From Geopsychrobacter sp. (GTDB lineage Bacteria; Desulfobacterota; Desulfuromonadia; Desulfuromonadales; Geopsychrobacteraceae), in assembly GCA_030620915.1 (NCBI GenBank), contig JAUXIR010000029.1:1-10016 (forward strand): DNA of 10,016 nucleotides, in the 5' to 3' direction. Below the pieces are notes generated by a model, which did no database searches, had not been told where the DNA came from, and worked only from the letters and a program-made list of their open reading frames with translations. The translations under genes and the position numbers were made by a program. Positions within the stretch are counted from its first letter, which is position 1. Each line of letters opens with the position of its first letter. Shown here one piece after another: positions 1-6,499 of this stretch.

Positions 1-263
1 GGCTCGACCCCCTCGGCCGGGCCGACGGTATCCATATGTGCCGATAGCAACAGGGGTTTACCCGGTTTGGTCCCGGCGATGCGAAAGATCAGATTATTAC
101 TCTGACTGCCGATCTGGTCAGCGGCCATATCCTCGACCAGGGTCGCACCCAACTGGGCAAAACGCCGACGCAGGTAGTCAGCCATTGCCGCTTCCTTGAA
201 TGAAGGGCTGTCGATAGCAGTCTGCTGCGCAAATTCCTGGCTGATTCTCTCGCTGTTGATCAT
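1..263 (-). CDS. M20-family metallopeptidase, PepT-like (N-terminal part, runs off the left edge)
   Basis: Only the first 87 codons are present; the gene continues beyond position 1. Reading from the ATG at 263-261, the product begins MINSERISQEFAQQTAIDSP and reaches LLLSAHMDTVGPAEGVE at residues 71-87. The H-x-D-T-V segment (H76, D78) is the first metal-binding motif of M20 zinc peptidases: the His binds zinc and the Asp is next to the active site. Wording around it resembles tripeptidase-T-like (PepT-like) proteins, which are cytosolic aminopeptidases acting on short peptides; this finer assignment is inference. There is no signal peptide. The start is supported by a GGAG Shine-Dalgarno at 270-273 on the minus strand, six bases from the ATG. 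A candidate promoter lies at 309-337. The gene is divergent from the M23 operon. Confidence in the M20 family is high; the substrate is unknown. Confidence 0.85.
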   Translation of the reverse strand, partial: MINSERISQEFAQQTAIDSPSFKEAAMADYLRRRFAQLGATLVEDMAADQIGSQSNNLIFRIAGTKPGKPLLLSAHMDTVGPAEGVE

Positions 264-308
264 GAATTTCTCCAATTGTGCTTTAATTTGTTGAGGGTCC
301 AGAAGACC

Positions 309-337
309 ATCTTAGCCCTTTAACGACGGCCCGACAA
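309..337 (-). promoter_or_regulatory. Candidate sigma70-like promoter for the M20 peptidase gene
   Basis: Read on the minus strand, TTGTCG (337-332) and TAAGAT (314-309) are separated by 17 bases. Each matches the sigma70 consensus at four of six positions. Transcription would start near 302, giving a leader of about 40 bases that contains the GGAG ribosome site. This is pattern matching only; AT-poor genomes often contain such matches by chance. Confidence 0.33.
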
Positions 338-351
338 GGGGAGTTGGGCTG
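327..351. other. Inverted repeat (hairpin) between divergent promoters
   Basis: CGGCCCGAC (327-335) can pair with GTTGGGCTG (343-351) over nine base pairs, including two G-T wobbles when read on the plus strand, around a seven-base loop AAGGGGA. No T-run follows on either strand and no gene ends here, so it does not look like an intrinsic terminator. It overlaps the -35 boxes of both candidate promoters, so it could be an operator, but no regulator is visible and chance is possible. Confidence 0.3.
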
Positions 352-379
352 GACAAAATGGCAATTTCTCTGCTATGGT
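350..379 (+). promoter_or_regulatory. Candidate extended -10 promoter for the M23-AOR-aldolase-TPR-acpH operon
   Basis: TGGACA (350-355) matches the -35 consensus at five of six positions. TATGGT (374-379) matches the -10 at four of six and is preceded by TGC, giving an extended -10 (TGnTATGGT). The spacer is 18 bases. Transcription would begin near 386, leaving a leader of about 57 bases before the ATG at 443. No Shine-Dalgarno is obvious in that leader. Confidence 0.4.
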
Positions 380-442
380 TCTGGATTGTGATGTTGCTGA
401 CGCCTCGCAAGAGCTGGGGCCTGTGATTCGGTATTTTACGCC

Positions 443-1786
443 ATGATAAAAAAAGTTCGTTACGATTATCAACCCCCTCGCTCAGCCCGGCGTCCCTCGA
501 TTCGCCGTGGCACGCGACGTTTTTACCCCGCCGTCCTTATTCTCGTCGCCCTGACTGTTGCCGGCCTGATCCTGTTCGGTCCCTCGGGCCCCGATCTCCA
601 AGCTCGTACCGCGCCGGTTGAAATCAGCGCTCCTCAAGCGAAAATCAGGATACCGGTGCGTAACCGGGTTGATGCGGTCATCGCTGCCGGAGAAACCATC
701 TCGTCCTTGCTGGGTGGTTATTTCACCCCTCAGGAAATTCATGACCTCGGTCAGCAGAGTAAGAAGGTCTTCTCTCTAACCCGCATCTGTGCCGGGCAGC
801 CTTACCAGATCTGTACCTCCGACGATGAGTTTGAAAGCTTTACCTATGAGATTGATCGGGAAGAACAGTTGGTCATCCGCCGTGAAGCTGGGCAACTGCT
901 GGGTGAACGGGTGCCGATTGAGTACGAAATCCGCACCCAGGTCGTTCGGGGCCGGGTTGAAAGCAGTCTGTTCGAAGCGGTGTCAAAGGCAGGTGAAACC
1001 TCTGCGCTGGCGACGGCTTTGGCCGATATTTTCGCCTGGGATATCGATTTTGTGCGCGACTTGCGCACCGGGGACACCTTTTCCGCCCTGGTCGAAAAAC
1101 GCTTTCGCGAGGGACAACCCGCCGGATATAGTCGGGTGCTTGCCGCAGAATTTCGCAACAATGGCGAATTGTATCGCGCCTTTACCTATCAGGACGGAGA
1201 GCGGGTTGCCAGTTACTATGATGAAACCGGTCGCAGCGTACGCAAGGCCTTCTTGAAGGCGCCTCTTTCTTTCTCACGCATCTCCTCCGGCTTTACTCTG
1301 AAACGTTTCCACCCGATCACCAAAACCTGGAAGTCGCACCCGGCAATCGATTATGCCGCGTCACGTGGCACGCCGATTAAAACCGTCGGCGATGGCACCA
1401 TTACCCGGATCGGTTACACCAAGGGGAATGGCAACTTCATCGAGATGCGCCATAACGGCACATACAAAACCATCTATCTGCATATGTCCAAGTTTGCTTC
1501 CGGGATGAAAAAGGGCAAGCGGATTTCTCAAGGGCAGGTGATCGGATATGTCGGTTCCACGGGTCTGGCCACTGGTCCACACCTCTGCTTCCGCATGTAT
1601 CGCAATGGTTCGCCGGTGAACCCATCCAAGGTCAAGGCTCCCGCCGCCAAACCGGTATCAAAAGCCAATATGGCAGAGTTCAGACAACACACCCGGTCTC
1701 TGATCGCCCAGCTCGAAGGCCGAGAGGGGATTCATACGGCTTCTCTCAAGACTCCGGCCGACCATGGCCACATTCAAAACAACTGA
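443..1786 (+). CDS. M23-family murein endopeptidase, Csd3/MepM-like, membrane-anchored, with an HLC in place of HLH
   Basis: This is a probable peptidoglycan hydrolase of the periplasm, 447 aa. A very basic N-terminus (residues 1-27) is followed by one hydrophobic segment (about 28-46), which fits an uncleaved type II signal anchor. Residues about 74-125 resemble the OapA/LysM-like N-terminal domain of Csd3/MepM proteins, and about 170-285 their second domain. The LytM-type M23 domain covers about 285-395. It shows the zinc pair H299 and D303 (HPAID; the usual form is HxGxD), the catalytic His H347 in YLHMS, and H380 in GPHLCF. The third zinc ligand, normally the second His of HLH, is Cys (C382). 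Cys can bind zinc, so activity may be altered rather than lost. The C-terminal tail (396-447) is low in recognisable features. No ATG, GTG or TTG lies between the upstream in-frame stop and 443, so the start is secure although the ribosome site is weak. It is the first gene of the operon and its stop overlaps the next start (TGATG). Confidence 0.9.
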   Translation: MIKKVRYDYQPPRSARRPSIRRGTRRFYPAVLILVALTVAGLILFGPSGPDLQARTAPVEISAPQAKIRIPVRNRVDAVIAAGETISSLLGGYFTPQEIHDLGQQSKKVFSLTRICAGQPYQICTSDDEFESFTYEIDREEQLVIRREAGQLLGERVPIEYEIRTQVVRGRVESSLFEAVSKAGETSALATALADIFAWDIDFVRDLRTGDTFSALVEKRFREGQPAGYSRVLAAEFRNNGELYRAFTYQDGERVASYYDETGRSVRKAFLKAPLSFSRISSGFTLKRFHPITKTWKSHPAIDYAASRGTPIKTVGDGTITRIGYTKGNGNFIEMRHNGTYKTIYLHMSKFASGMKKGKRISQGQVIGYVGSTGLATGPHLCFRMYRNGSPVNPSKVKAPAAKPVSKANMAEFRQHTRSLIAQLEGREGIHTASLKTPADHGHIQNN

Positions 1787-3501
1787 TGCATGGCTGGTGT
1801 GGACAGGCCCTTGAGGTCGATTTAAGCACTGGCCAAAGTTCTGTGCTACCACTCTCCATCACTATTCTGCGCCAAACCCTTGGTGGACGTGGCCTTGCCG
1901 GCCATCTTCTGCGGACCCGTTCTGCCAACCTTGCTCAGCCGACAATCTGCCTCGCCTGTGGCCCCTTCTGCGGCGCCGATATTCAGACCGCCGAGCGTCT
2001 GGTGGCCGTTTTCCGCTCGCCCTTAACCAGCGGGATCTTCGATAACAGCGCCGGTTGTAGTTTTGCTTCTGCTTTGAGGCAGGCTGGTTTTGATGCCTTG
2101 CTGCTGAAAGGGGAGGCCGCCGAGTTGAGCCACTTGCAGATTGACTGTGCAGGTGGCCGCTTGTTGTCGGCGCTCGATCTGGCCGGATTGGATACCGGGC
2201 AGACCCTCTTTGCCCTGGGAGATGTCCCATCTCTGGTGATCGGCCCGGCCGGAGAAAACCGAGTGCGCTTTGCTTCGGTTGTCGCCAGCGCCGGAGAGCC
2301 TCTGTCGCGCGGTGGTCTGGGCGCTGTTTTCGGGCGGATGAATCTTAAGGCCCTCAGTGCCGCAGGAGACAAGAAATACCCGCCGGCCGATGAACAGGCT
2401 TTTTTAACCGCAAAGGCCGATATCCAAAGGCTCTACCATGCCTCACCGTTTCTCTTGGGACCACTCGGAATCGGTGCTTGCGGCACCGCCGCACTGCTCG
2501 ACCTGACCCAGGCCCGGAAAATGTTGCCGACCGCTAACTTTCGCCGGACAACCGATGTCCGTGCGGCTAATTTTTCTGCAGCGCAATTGAAGAAAAATGT
2601 TGGATTTAGCGCGGATCCCTGCCCCGGGTGTAAGATCGCTTGCCGCAAGCAAGATGCGGCGGGTGGATTGCCCGAATACGACAGCCTCGCTCATTTCAGT
2701 GCCCTGCTCGGCTTGAATGACCTGCCAATGGTCATTAGCGCCGATCGCGCCTGTCGGGTCCTCGGCCTGGATCCGGTTTCGACCGCCGTTATGCTTGCGG
2801 CCTATTTCGATGGCAGCAACAAACCGCTTGAGACTGAAGCCTTGACTGAGTTTATCGGACAAATCGCTAATCGATGCGGGGCAGGGGCTGCGCTGGCCGA
2901 TGGCCTCAAGCTGTTCGTTGAAAATTCTGCAAGCAGCCAAGACATATTCTGTATCAAGGGCCTTGAGCTGCCCGCTTTTGATCCGCGTGGCGCCTATGGC
3001 CTTGCGCTGTCGATGGCGCTTTCTCCCTCTGGAGAGTATCGTCACGCCCAGGCTCATTTTCATGAACTGCTGCGCAAGCCGGTGCCGACCGAGCGTTTCT
3101 CCTTTGCCGGCAAGGCCCGCATCATTATGCAGTCCGAAGATGCCATCGCCGCCTGCGATTCACTCTGTATCTGTCGCCACACCCTGATTGCCGCCGGACT
3201 CGAAGAGTATGCGGCCTTGCTGACGGCGGTGACCGGACTCGATTTTGACGCGACCTCTCTTGCCGCGACGGGTCGGCAGACGATCCTGCGTGAGCGTTGG
3301 CTCAACCAGCAATACGGTTTCAGTGCGGATGATGATAGTCTGCCGGCGTTTTTCTTCGAAGCAGGGAGCAGCCAGGGCTCGAATCTCCCTGTTCCGGCCC
3401 TGAGCCGGCCGCAGTTTATGGCGGAACGCGATCGCTACTACCGTCTGCGTGGTTTGAATGAGAATGGTCATCTCCTAGAGCCTCCAGTGGAACCGCTATG
3501 A
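1786..3501 (+). CDS. Aldehyde:ferredoxin oxidoreductase (AOR) family protein
   Basis: 571 aa, cytosolic. Family members are tungsten-bis-pterin enzymes that oxidise aldehydes to carboxylic acids with ferredoxin. The N-terminus MHGWCGQALEVDL, the TLGGRGLAG segment (31-39), SPLTSGIFDNSAG (78-90) and RGGLGAVFGRMNLKAL (175-190) are hallmarks of the AOR N-terminal pterin-binding domain. Residues C279, C282 and C286 (CPGCKIAC) plus C463 match the four ligands of the [4Fe-4S] cluster. The C-terminus (YYRLRGLNENG, 551-561) is the normal AOR ending, so the protein is complete, although slightly shorter than the usual 600 or so. Two motifs of the form DxxGL(C/D) that contact pterin are altered: RVLGLD at 324-329 and DSLCIC at 458-463, where Gly is replaced by Cys. 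The usual EYE is EYD at 297-299. It may therefore be a divergent paralogue with an unusual substrate or reduced activity. The start overlaps the M23 stop by one base, and the end overlaps the aldolase gene by four, suggesting coupled translation. Confidence 0.88.
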   Translation: MHGWCGQALEVDLSTGQSSVLPLSITILRQTLGGRGLAGHLLRTRSANLAQPTICLACGPFCGADIQTAERLVAVFRSPLTSGIFDNSAGCSFASALRQAGFDALLLKGEAAELSHLQIDCAGGRLLSALDLAGLDTGQTLFALGDVPSLVIGPAGENRVRFASVVASAGEPLSRGGLGAVFGRMNLKALSAAGDKKYPPADEQAFLTAKADIQRLYHASPFLLGPLGIGACGTAALLDLTQARKMLPTANFRRTTDVRAANFSAAQLKKNVGFSADPCPGCKIACRKQDAAGGLPEYDSLAHFSALLGLNDLPMVISADRACRVLGLDPVSTAVMLAAYFDGSNKPLETEALTEFIGQIANRCGAGAALADGLKLFVENSASSQDIFCIKGLELPAFDPRGAYGLALSMALSPSGEYRHAQAHFHELLRKPVPTERFSFAGKARIIMQSEDAIAACDSLCICRHTLIAAGLEEYAALLTAVTGLDFDATSLAATGRQTILRERWLNQQYGFSADDDSLPAFFFEAGSSQGSNLPVPALSRPQFMAERDRYYRLRGLNENGHLLEPPVEPL

Positions 3502-4682
3502 TCGGGCAACTTAAATACTATCGGCAGAAGTTTCTTGATGATGCCCAGATCGATCCCGCCCGGTTGCTCTTACTGGCGCAGGATGATGAACCAATTTTTT
3601 GTGGCTGTGATGAGCTGCGTGAGCTGGGGGCGCAGATCCAGCAACAACTCGGCTCTACCTGTTTGATAATCGGGATGCCGCTGATCCCCTATGTCGAGCT
3701 GTTGCTGGCTTGCCTGCCAGGCTCGGCCGAGCGGGTGATTCCCCTCGATACCGAGACGCGCACCTTTCTGCACGATATTCCGCTGGTGCGTAAGGAGGAG
3801 CTGGCCCTGCGTGGTGCCGAAGCCGTGGTTGAACGACTCAGCCGGCGTAAGGGGGTGATTGTCGAGGGGCTTGGGCTGGTGGCCGCGGGTGCTTTAACCA
3901 TCGAGCAGGGCTATGTCAATTTCTGCTCACTGCTCCATGCGACCACGGTTAAGGTTCTCCTCGACCTGCTGCGCGAACCGCTCCCCGCTCCCCGCTTGCT
4001 TGTTGGTTTTGAACCCTTGTGGGCACAATTACGAACTCCCTTGCCGATCCAGATAAGCGGGCTGGATCCCTTTGAGGTGCAAGATCAGACCGAGATTCTG
4101 GCGGCGATCGATACGGCCGGACGGCGCACGGTCGATTTGGGACTGGTCGATTCATTCTTTGGCAATATATCGGTGGCGGTTGATGGAGCGATCTATATCT
4201 CACAGACCGCGGCCAGCCTCGATCGACTGCCGGGCTGTGTCGATCTGGTGCTGGATGATGATTCGAGCTGTGTCGGACTCACCGCCTCGAGTGAACTGGC
4301 GGCGCATCGCGCTATTTTTTCTGCTTCAGGTGCGCGAACCATTCTCCATGGTCATCCGCGATTTTCAGTCATCCTGAGTCTGTTGTGCGAAGAGGAGTGT
4401 AAAACCGTCGACTGCTGGAAGGACTGTGATAGGGTTAGGGAGTTAAATGGCATCCCGCTGGTGGCTGGCGAGGTTGGTGCCGGTGGCTTGGCGCGTAACC
4501 TGCCGCCGGTTATTGGCCGCTCTCATCTGGCGCTGGTTTATGGTCACGGTCTATTCGCCGTTGGTCGGCATGATTTCTCACAGCCGCTAGCGGCAATGAT
4601 CCATTTTGAAAATTGGTGTCGCGAGCATTATCAGCAGCGGCTAAAGCATAGATTCCTGACAAGAAACGAAAAAAATGAGTAA
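3498..4682 (+). CDS. Class II aldolase/adducin family protein with a duplicated, degenerate N-terminal domain
   Basis: 394 aa, cytosolic. The C-terminal half (about 200-385) is a class II aldolase/adducin domain, as in L-fuculose-phosphate aldolase, a zinc enzyme that splits sugar phosphates into dihydroxyacetone phosphate and an aldehyde. Visible there are GNIS (222-225, phosphate loop), SSE with E266, the zinc-binding HGH (H284, H286) and the third ligand H350 in YGHGLFAVG. All key residues of this half are present. The N-terminal half (about 30-158) looks like a second copy: IGMP at 58-61 sits where HGHP is expected, EGLGLVAAG at 123-131 where GHGLFAVG is expected, and IPLV (94-97) recurs at 319-322. 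The copy has lost all three His ligands. Single-domain family members are usually about 210-250 aa. The start overlaps the AOR stop (ATGA), with GGA eight bases upstream. The reaction and substrate are unknown; it may supply or trap an aldehyde for the neighbouring AOR protein. Confidence 0.82.
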   Translation: MIGQLKYYRQKFLDDAQIDPARLLLLAQDDEPIFCGCDELRELGAQIQQQLGSTCLIIGMPLIPYVELLLACLPGSAERVIPLDTETRTFLHDIPLVRKEELALRGAEAVVERLSRRKGVIVEGLGLVAAGALTIEQGYVNFCSLLHATTVKVLLDLLREPLPAPRLLVGFEPLWAQLRTPLPIQISGLDPFEVQDQTEILAAIDTAGRRTVDLGLVDSFFGNISVAVDGAIYISQTAASLDRLPGCVDLVLDDDSSCVGLTASSELAAHRAIFSASGARTILHGHPRFSVILSLLCEEECKTVDCWKDCDRVRELNGIPLVAGEVGAGGLARNLPPVIGRSHLALVYGHGLFAVGRHDFSQPLAAMIHFENWCREHYQQRLKHRFLTRNEKNE

Positions 4683-5793
4683 TAACTCTCCGACGCCAGG
4701 GATCTCTGCACTCTCCGCCGATGCTGTAATCCAGCTGTCTAAGACTGCCCGCCGGCTCTTTCGGCAGAAAAAATATACCCAGGCACGAGATCTCTACGCT
4801 CAAGGCCTGGTCGCAGATTCGAACAACCCCTATCTGCTCTCCGGTCTTGGGGATGCCTGTCGTGAAGCGGGGAATTTCGATGAGGCAGAGCAGGCCTATC
4901 AAAGATTGCTCAGCCTCGAACCGGACAACCTTTTTGCCCTGCGTGGTCTGGGGGATTGCTTTAAGGGCAAGGGCCGCTTGGCGGAGGCGGTCCCACATTG
5001 GATGCGTTATCTGCGTCTACGCCCCGCTGATGTGCATGTGATGACCCGGCTTGCCGACGCCTTTAAGCATCTGGAGCGCAATGCGCAAGCCGAAGATCTC
5101 TATCGTAAAATACTCGAGATCGATTGCATGGATAGCTTTGCCCTGACTGGCTTAGCCGATCTTCTGCATCGCTCCGGGCGTGATTTCGAAGCGATTGCCT
5201 GTTATGAGAAGATACTGACCCTGAGGCATGATGTGCTGCATATCCTGACCATCGTTGGCAAGCTCTGTTGGCGGGTGTCAGATTTCGATAAAGCGAAACG
5301 CTTCTTCTTGAAGGCCCTCGATATCGATCCCGACAACCCCTATGCCCTCTATGGGCTCGGCAACTGCTACCGTTGGCAGCGTGATTTTGCGCAAGCCGTT
5401 GAAGTCTGGCAGCGGATTCTGGATCACAATGAAGGAACCATCGCCCTCTATACGCGGCTGGGTGATGCCTTCACCCATCTTGGCGACCTGTCATCTGCCG
5501 AACAGGCCTACCGCCAGGTCCTCGATCAGGGCTATGATCGTTTCGCCCAGATCGGTATGGTTAAGCTACTCTGCGATCAGGGTGATTTCAGTCGTGCCGT
5601 AGAGGAGCTCAATGACCTGCTGGCCAACGAGAAAGATCCCTGGCAGCAGATTGATGAATTGAGTCGACGATTTGTGCGTACCGGGCGGCGTGAGGCGATG
5701 CTCAAGTTTTACCATCACCTGCTCGATGCATCGGTTCCAAACTGTATCGACCCCGAACGGCTCAGGCAGCTTATCGAAAAACTCGAGGACTAG
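4675..5793 (+). CDS. Tetratricopeptide repeat (TPR) protein
   Basis: 372 aa made almost entirely of TPR units, helical 34-residue repeats that form protein-binding scaffolds. The register is clear and unbroken: about 18-51, 52-85, 86-119, 120-153, 154-187, 188-221, 222-255, 256-289 and a shorter last unit at about 290-320. Typical signatures recur, for example GLGDACREAGNFDEAEQAY and GLGNCYRWQRDFAQAVEVW. The C-terminal 50 residues are a non-repeat helical cap. There is no signal peptide, transmembrane segment or catalytic domain, so a cytosolic adaptor or assembly role is most likely; the partner is unknown. The start overlaps the end of the aldolase gene by eight bases and its ribosome site is poor, which suggests coupling to upstream translation. 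acpH follows after three bases. Confidence 0.9.
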   Translation: MSNNSPTPGISALSADAVIQLSKTARRLFRQKKYTQARDLYAQGLVADSNNPYLLSGLGDACREAGNFDEAEQAYQRLLSLEPDNLFALRGLGDCFKGKGRLAEAVPHWMRYLRLRPADVHVMTRLADAFKHLERNAQAEDLYRKILEIDCMDSFALTGLADLLHRSGRDFEAIACYEKILTLRHDVLHILTIVGKLCWRVSDFDKAKRFFLKALDIDPDNPYALYGLGNCYRWQRDFAQAVEVWQRILDHNEGTIALYTRLGDAFTHLGDLSSAEQAYRQVLDQGYDRFAQIGMVKLLCDQGDFSRAVEELNDLLANEKDPWQQIDELSRRFVRTGRREAMLKFYHHLLDASVPNCIDPERLRQLIEKLED

Positions 5794-5796
5794 GGA

Positions 5797-6390
5797 ATGA
5801 ACTACCTCGCCCATCTCTACTTTTCCGATCCAGACCCGCTGGCTTGGGCCGGAAGCCTGATGGGCGATTTTGTCAAGGGACCAGTCAGCAGCGACCTTCC
5901 GCCGCAGCTTTCAAGGCACATCAAGTTACACCGTAGAATCGACAGCTATACCCGCGACAGCGAGCCGTTTCAGGATAGTCGCCGGCGCATCGACCCTCGT
6001 TTTCGTCACGGCCGCAGCGTGATGGTCGATGTCTTTTATGATCATCTGCTCGCCAGCCATTGGAGTGACTACCATTCCCAGTCTCTCGAAGGGTTCAGCC
6101 AGCAGGTCTATGCCGGCCTGTATGGAATTTTTGACCAGCTATCACCCGGCCTGCAGCGGATTCTTCCACATATGACAGAACGAAACTGGCTGTTGTCCTA
6201 CCGCGAGGAGCGAGTGGTGCAGCGGGTGCTGCAGCGGCTCGAAGAACGGCTCGGGCATCGTTTGCCGCTGGGCGATGGCTATGGCGAACTAGCTCGTTTG
6301 CGCGACGAACTGGAATCAGATTTTATTCTATTTATGCCCCAGGCTGAGAGCTTTGTTTGTGAAGCAAGGGGACAGCTCGAAGATTCATGA
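5797..6390 (+). CDS. acpH: Acyl carrier protein phosphodiesterase (AcpH)
   Basis: 197 aa, close to the 193 aa of E. coli AcpH. The enzyme (EC 3.1.4.14) removes the 4'-phosphopantetheine arm from holo-ACP to give apo-ACP, a cytosolic step of ACP turnover. The match runs end to end: MNYLAHLYFS at the N-terminus (E. coli MNFLAHLHLA), GDFVKG (23-28), HRRIDSYT (45-52), VDVFYDHLLASHWS (77-90) and NWLLSYR (130-136). H6, D24, H45, D49, D78, D82 and H83 are candidate metal-binding residues of this HD-like fold. The start lies three bases after the TPR gene stop, and GAGGACTAGGGA just upstream can serve as ribosome site. It is the last clear gene of the operon. Its 3' end overlaps a possible small ORF. 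Confidence 0.9.
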   Translation: MNYLAHLYFSDPDPLAWAGSLMGDFVKGPVSSDLPPQLSRHIKLHRRIDSYTRDSEPFQDSRRRIDPRFRHGRSVMVDVFYDHLLASHWSDYHSQSLEGFSQQVYAGLYGIFDQLSPGLQRILPHMTERNWLLSYREERVVQRVLQRLEERLGHRLPLGDGYGELARLRDELESDFILFMPQAESFVCEARGQLEDS

Positions 6391-6499
6391 GATTCTGCGG
6401 TCTTCTGGCAAGTTTCGAACATCTCCTGTCTCCGAGGACGGCTGGCAACATGAAATGCATTTGATCCTTGATGAACGGGAACGCGAGGGCTTGAACTGA
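6359..6499 (+). CDS. Possible small protein overlapping the acpH 3' end (46 codons)
   Basis: A GTG at 6359, preceded by GAGAG at a spacing of eight bases, opens a 46-codon frame that ends in TGA at 6497-6499. The product would begin with GTG-coded Met, then KQGDSSKIHEILRSSGK, and end LDEREREGLN. It is charged and soluble-looking, with no cysteine, signal peptide or membrane segment. It overlaps acpH by 32 bases in another frame and finishes exactly one base before the convergent radical SAM gene, filling what would otherwise be a 109-base gap. I do not recognise a family. It could be a real small gene, the remnant of a longer one, or a chance frame; an in-frame stop at 6290 limits extension. 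Confidence 0.3.
   Translation: MKQGDSSKIHEILRSSGKFRTSPVSEDGWQHEMHLILDEREREGLN

Noticed and set aside
2443..3063. 206-codon minus-strand frame inside the AOR gene
   Set aside because: It is antisense to conserved AOR segments including the iron-sulfur Cys motif, has no recognisable domain, and fits a chance open frame in GC-rich coding DNA.
6387..6464. 25-codon frame from the ATG at 6387 after acpH
   Set aside because: Very short, no ribosome site, and less coding-like than the GTG-initiated frame that overlaps it.
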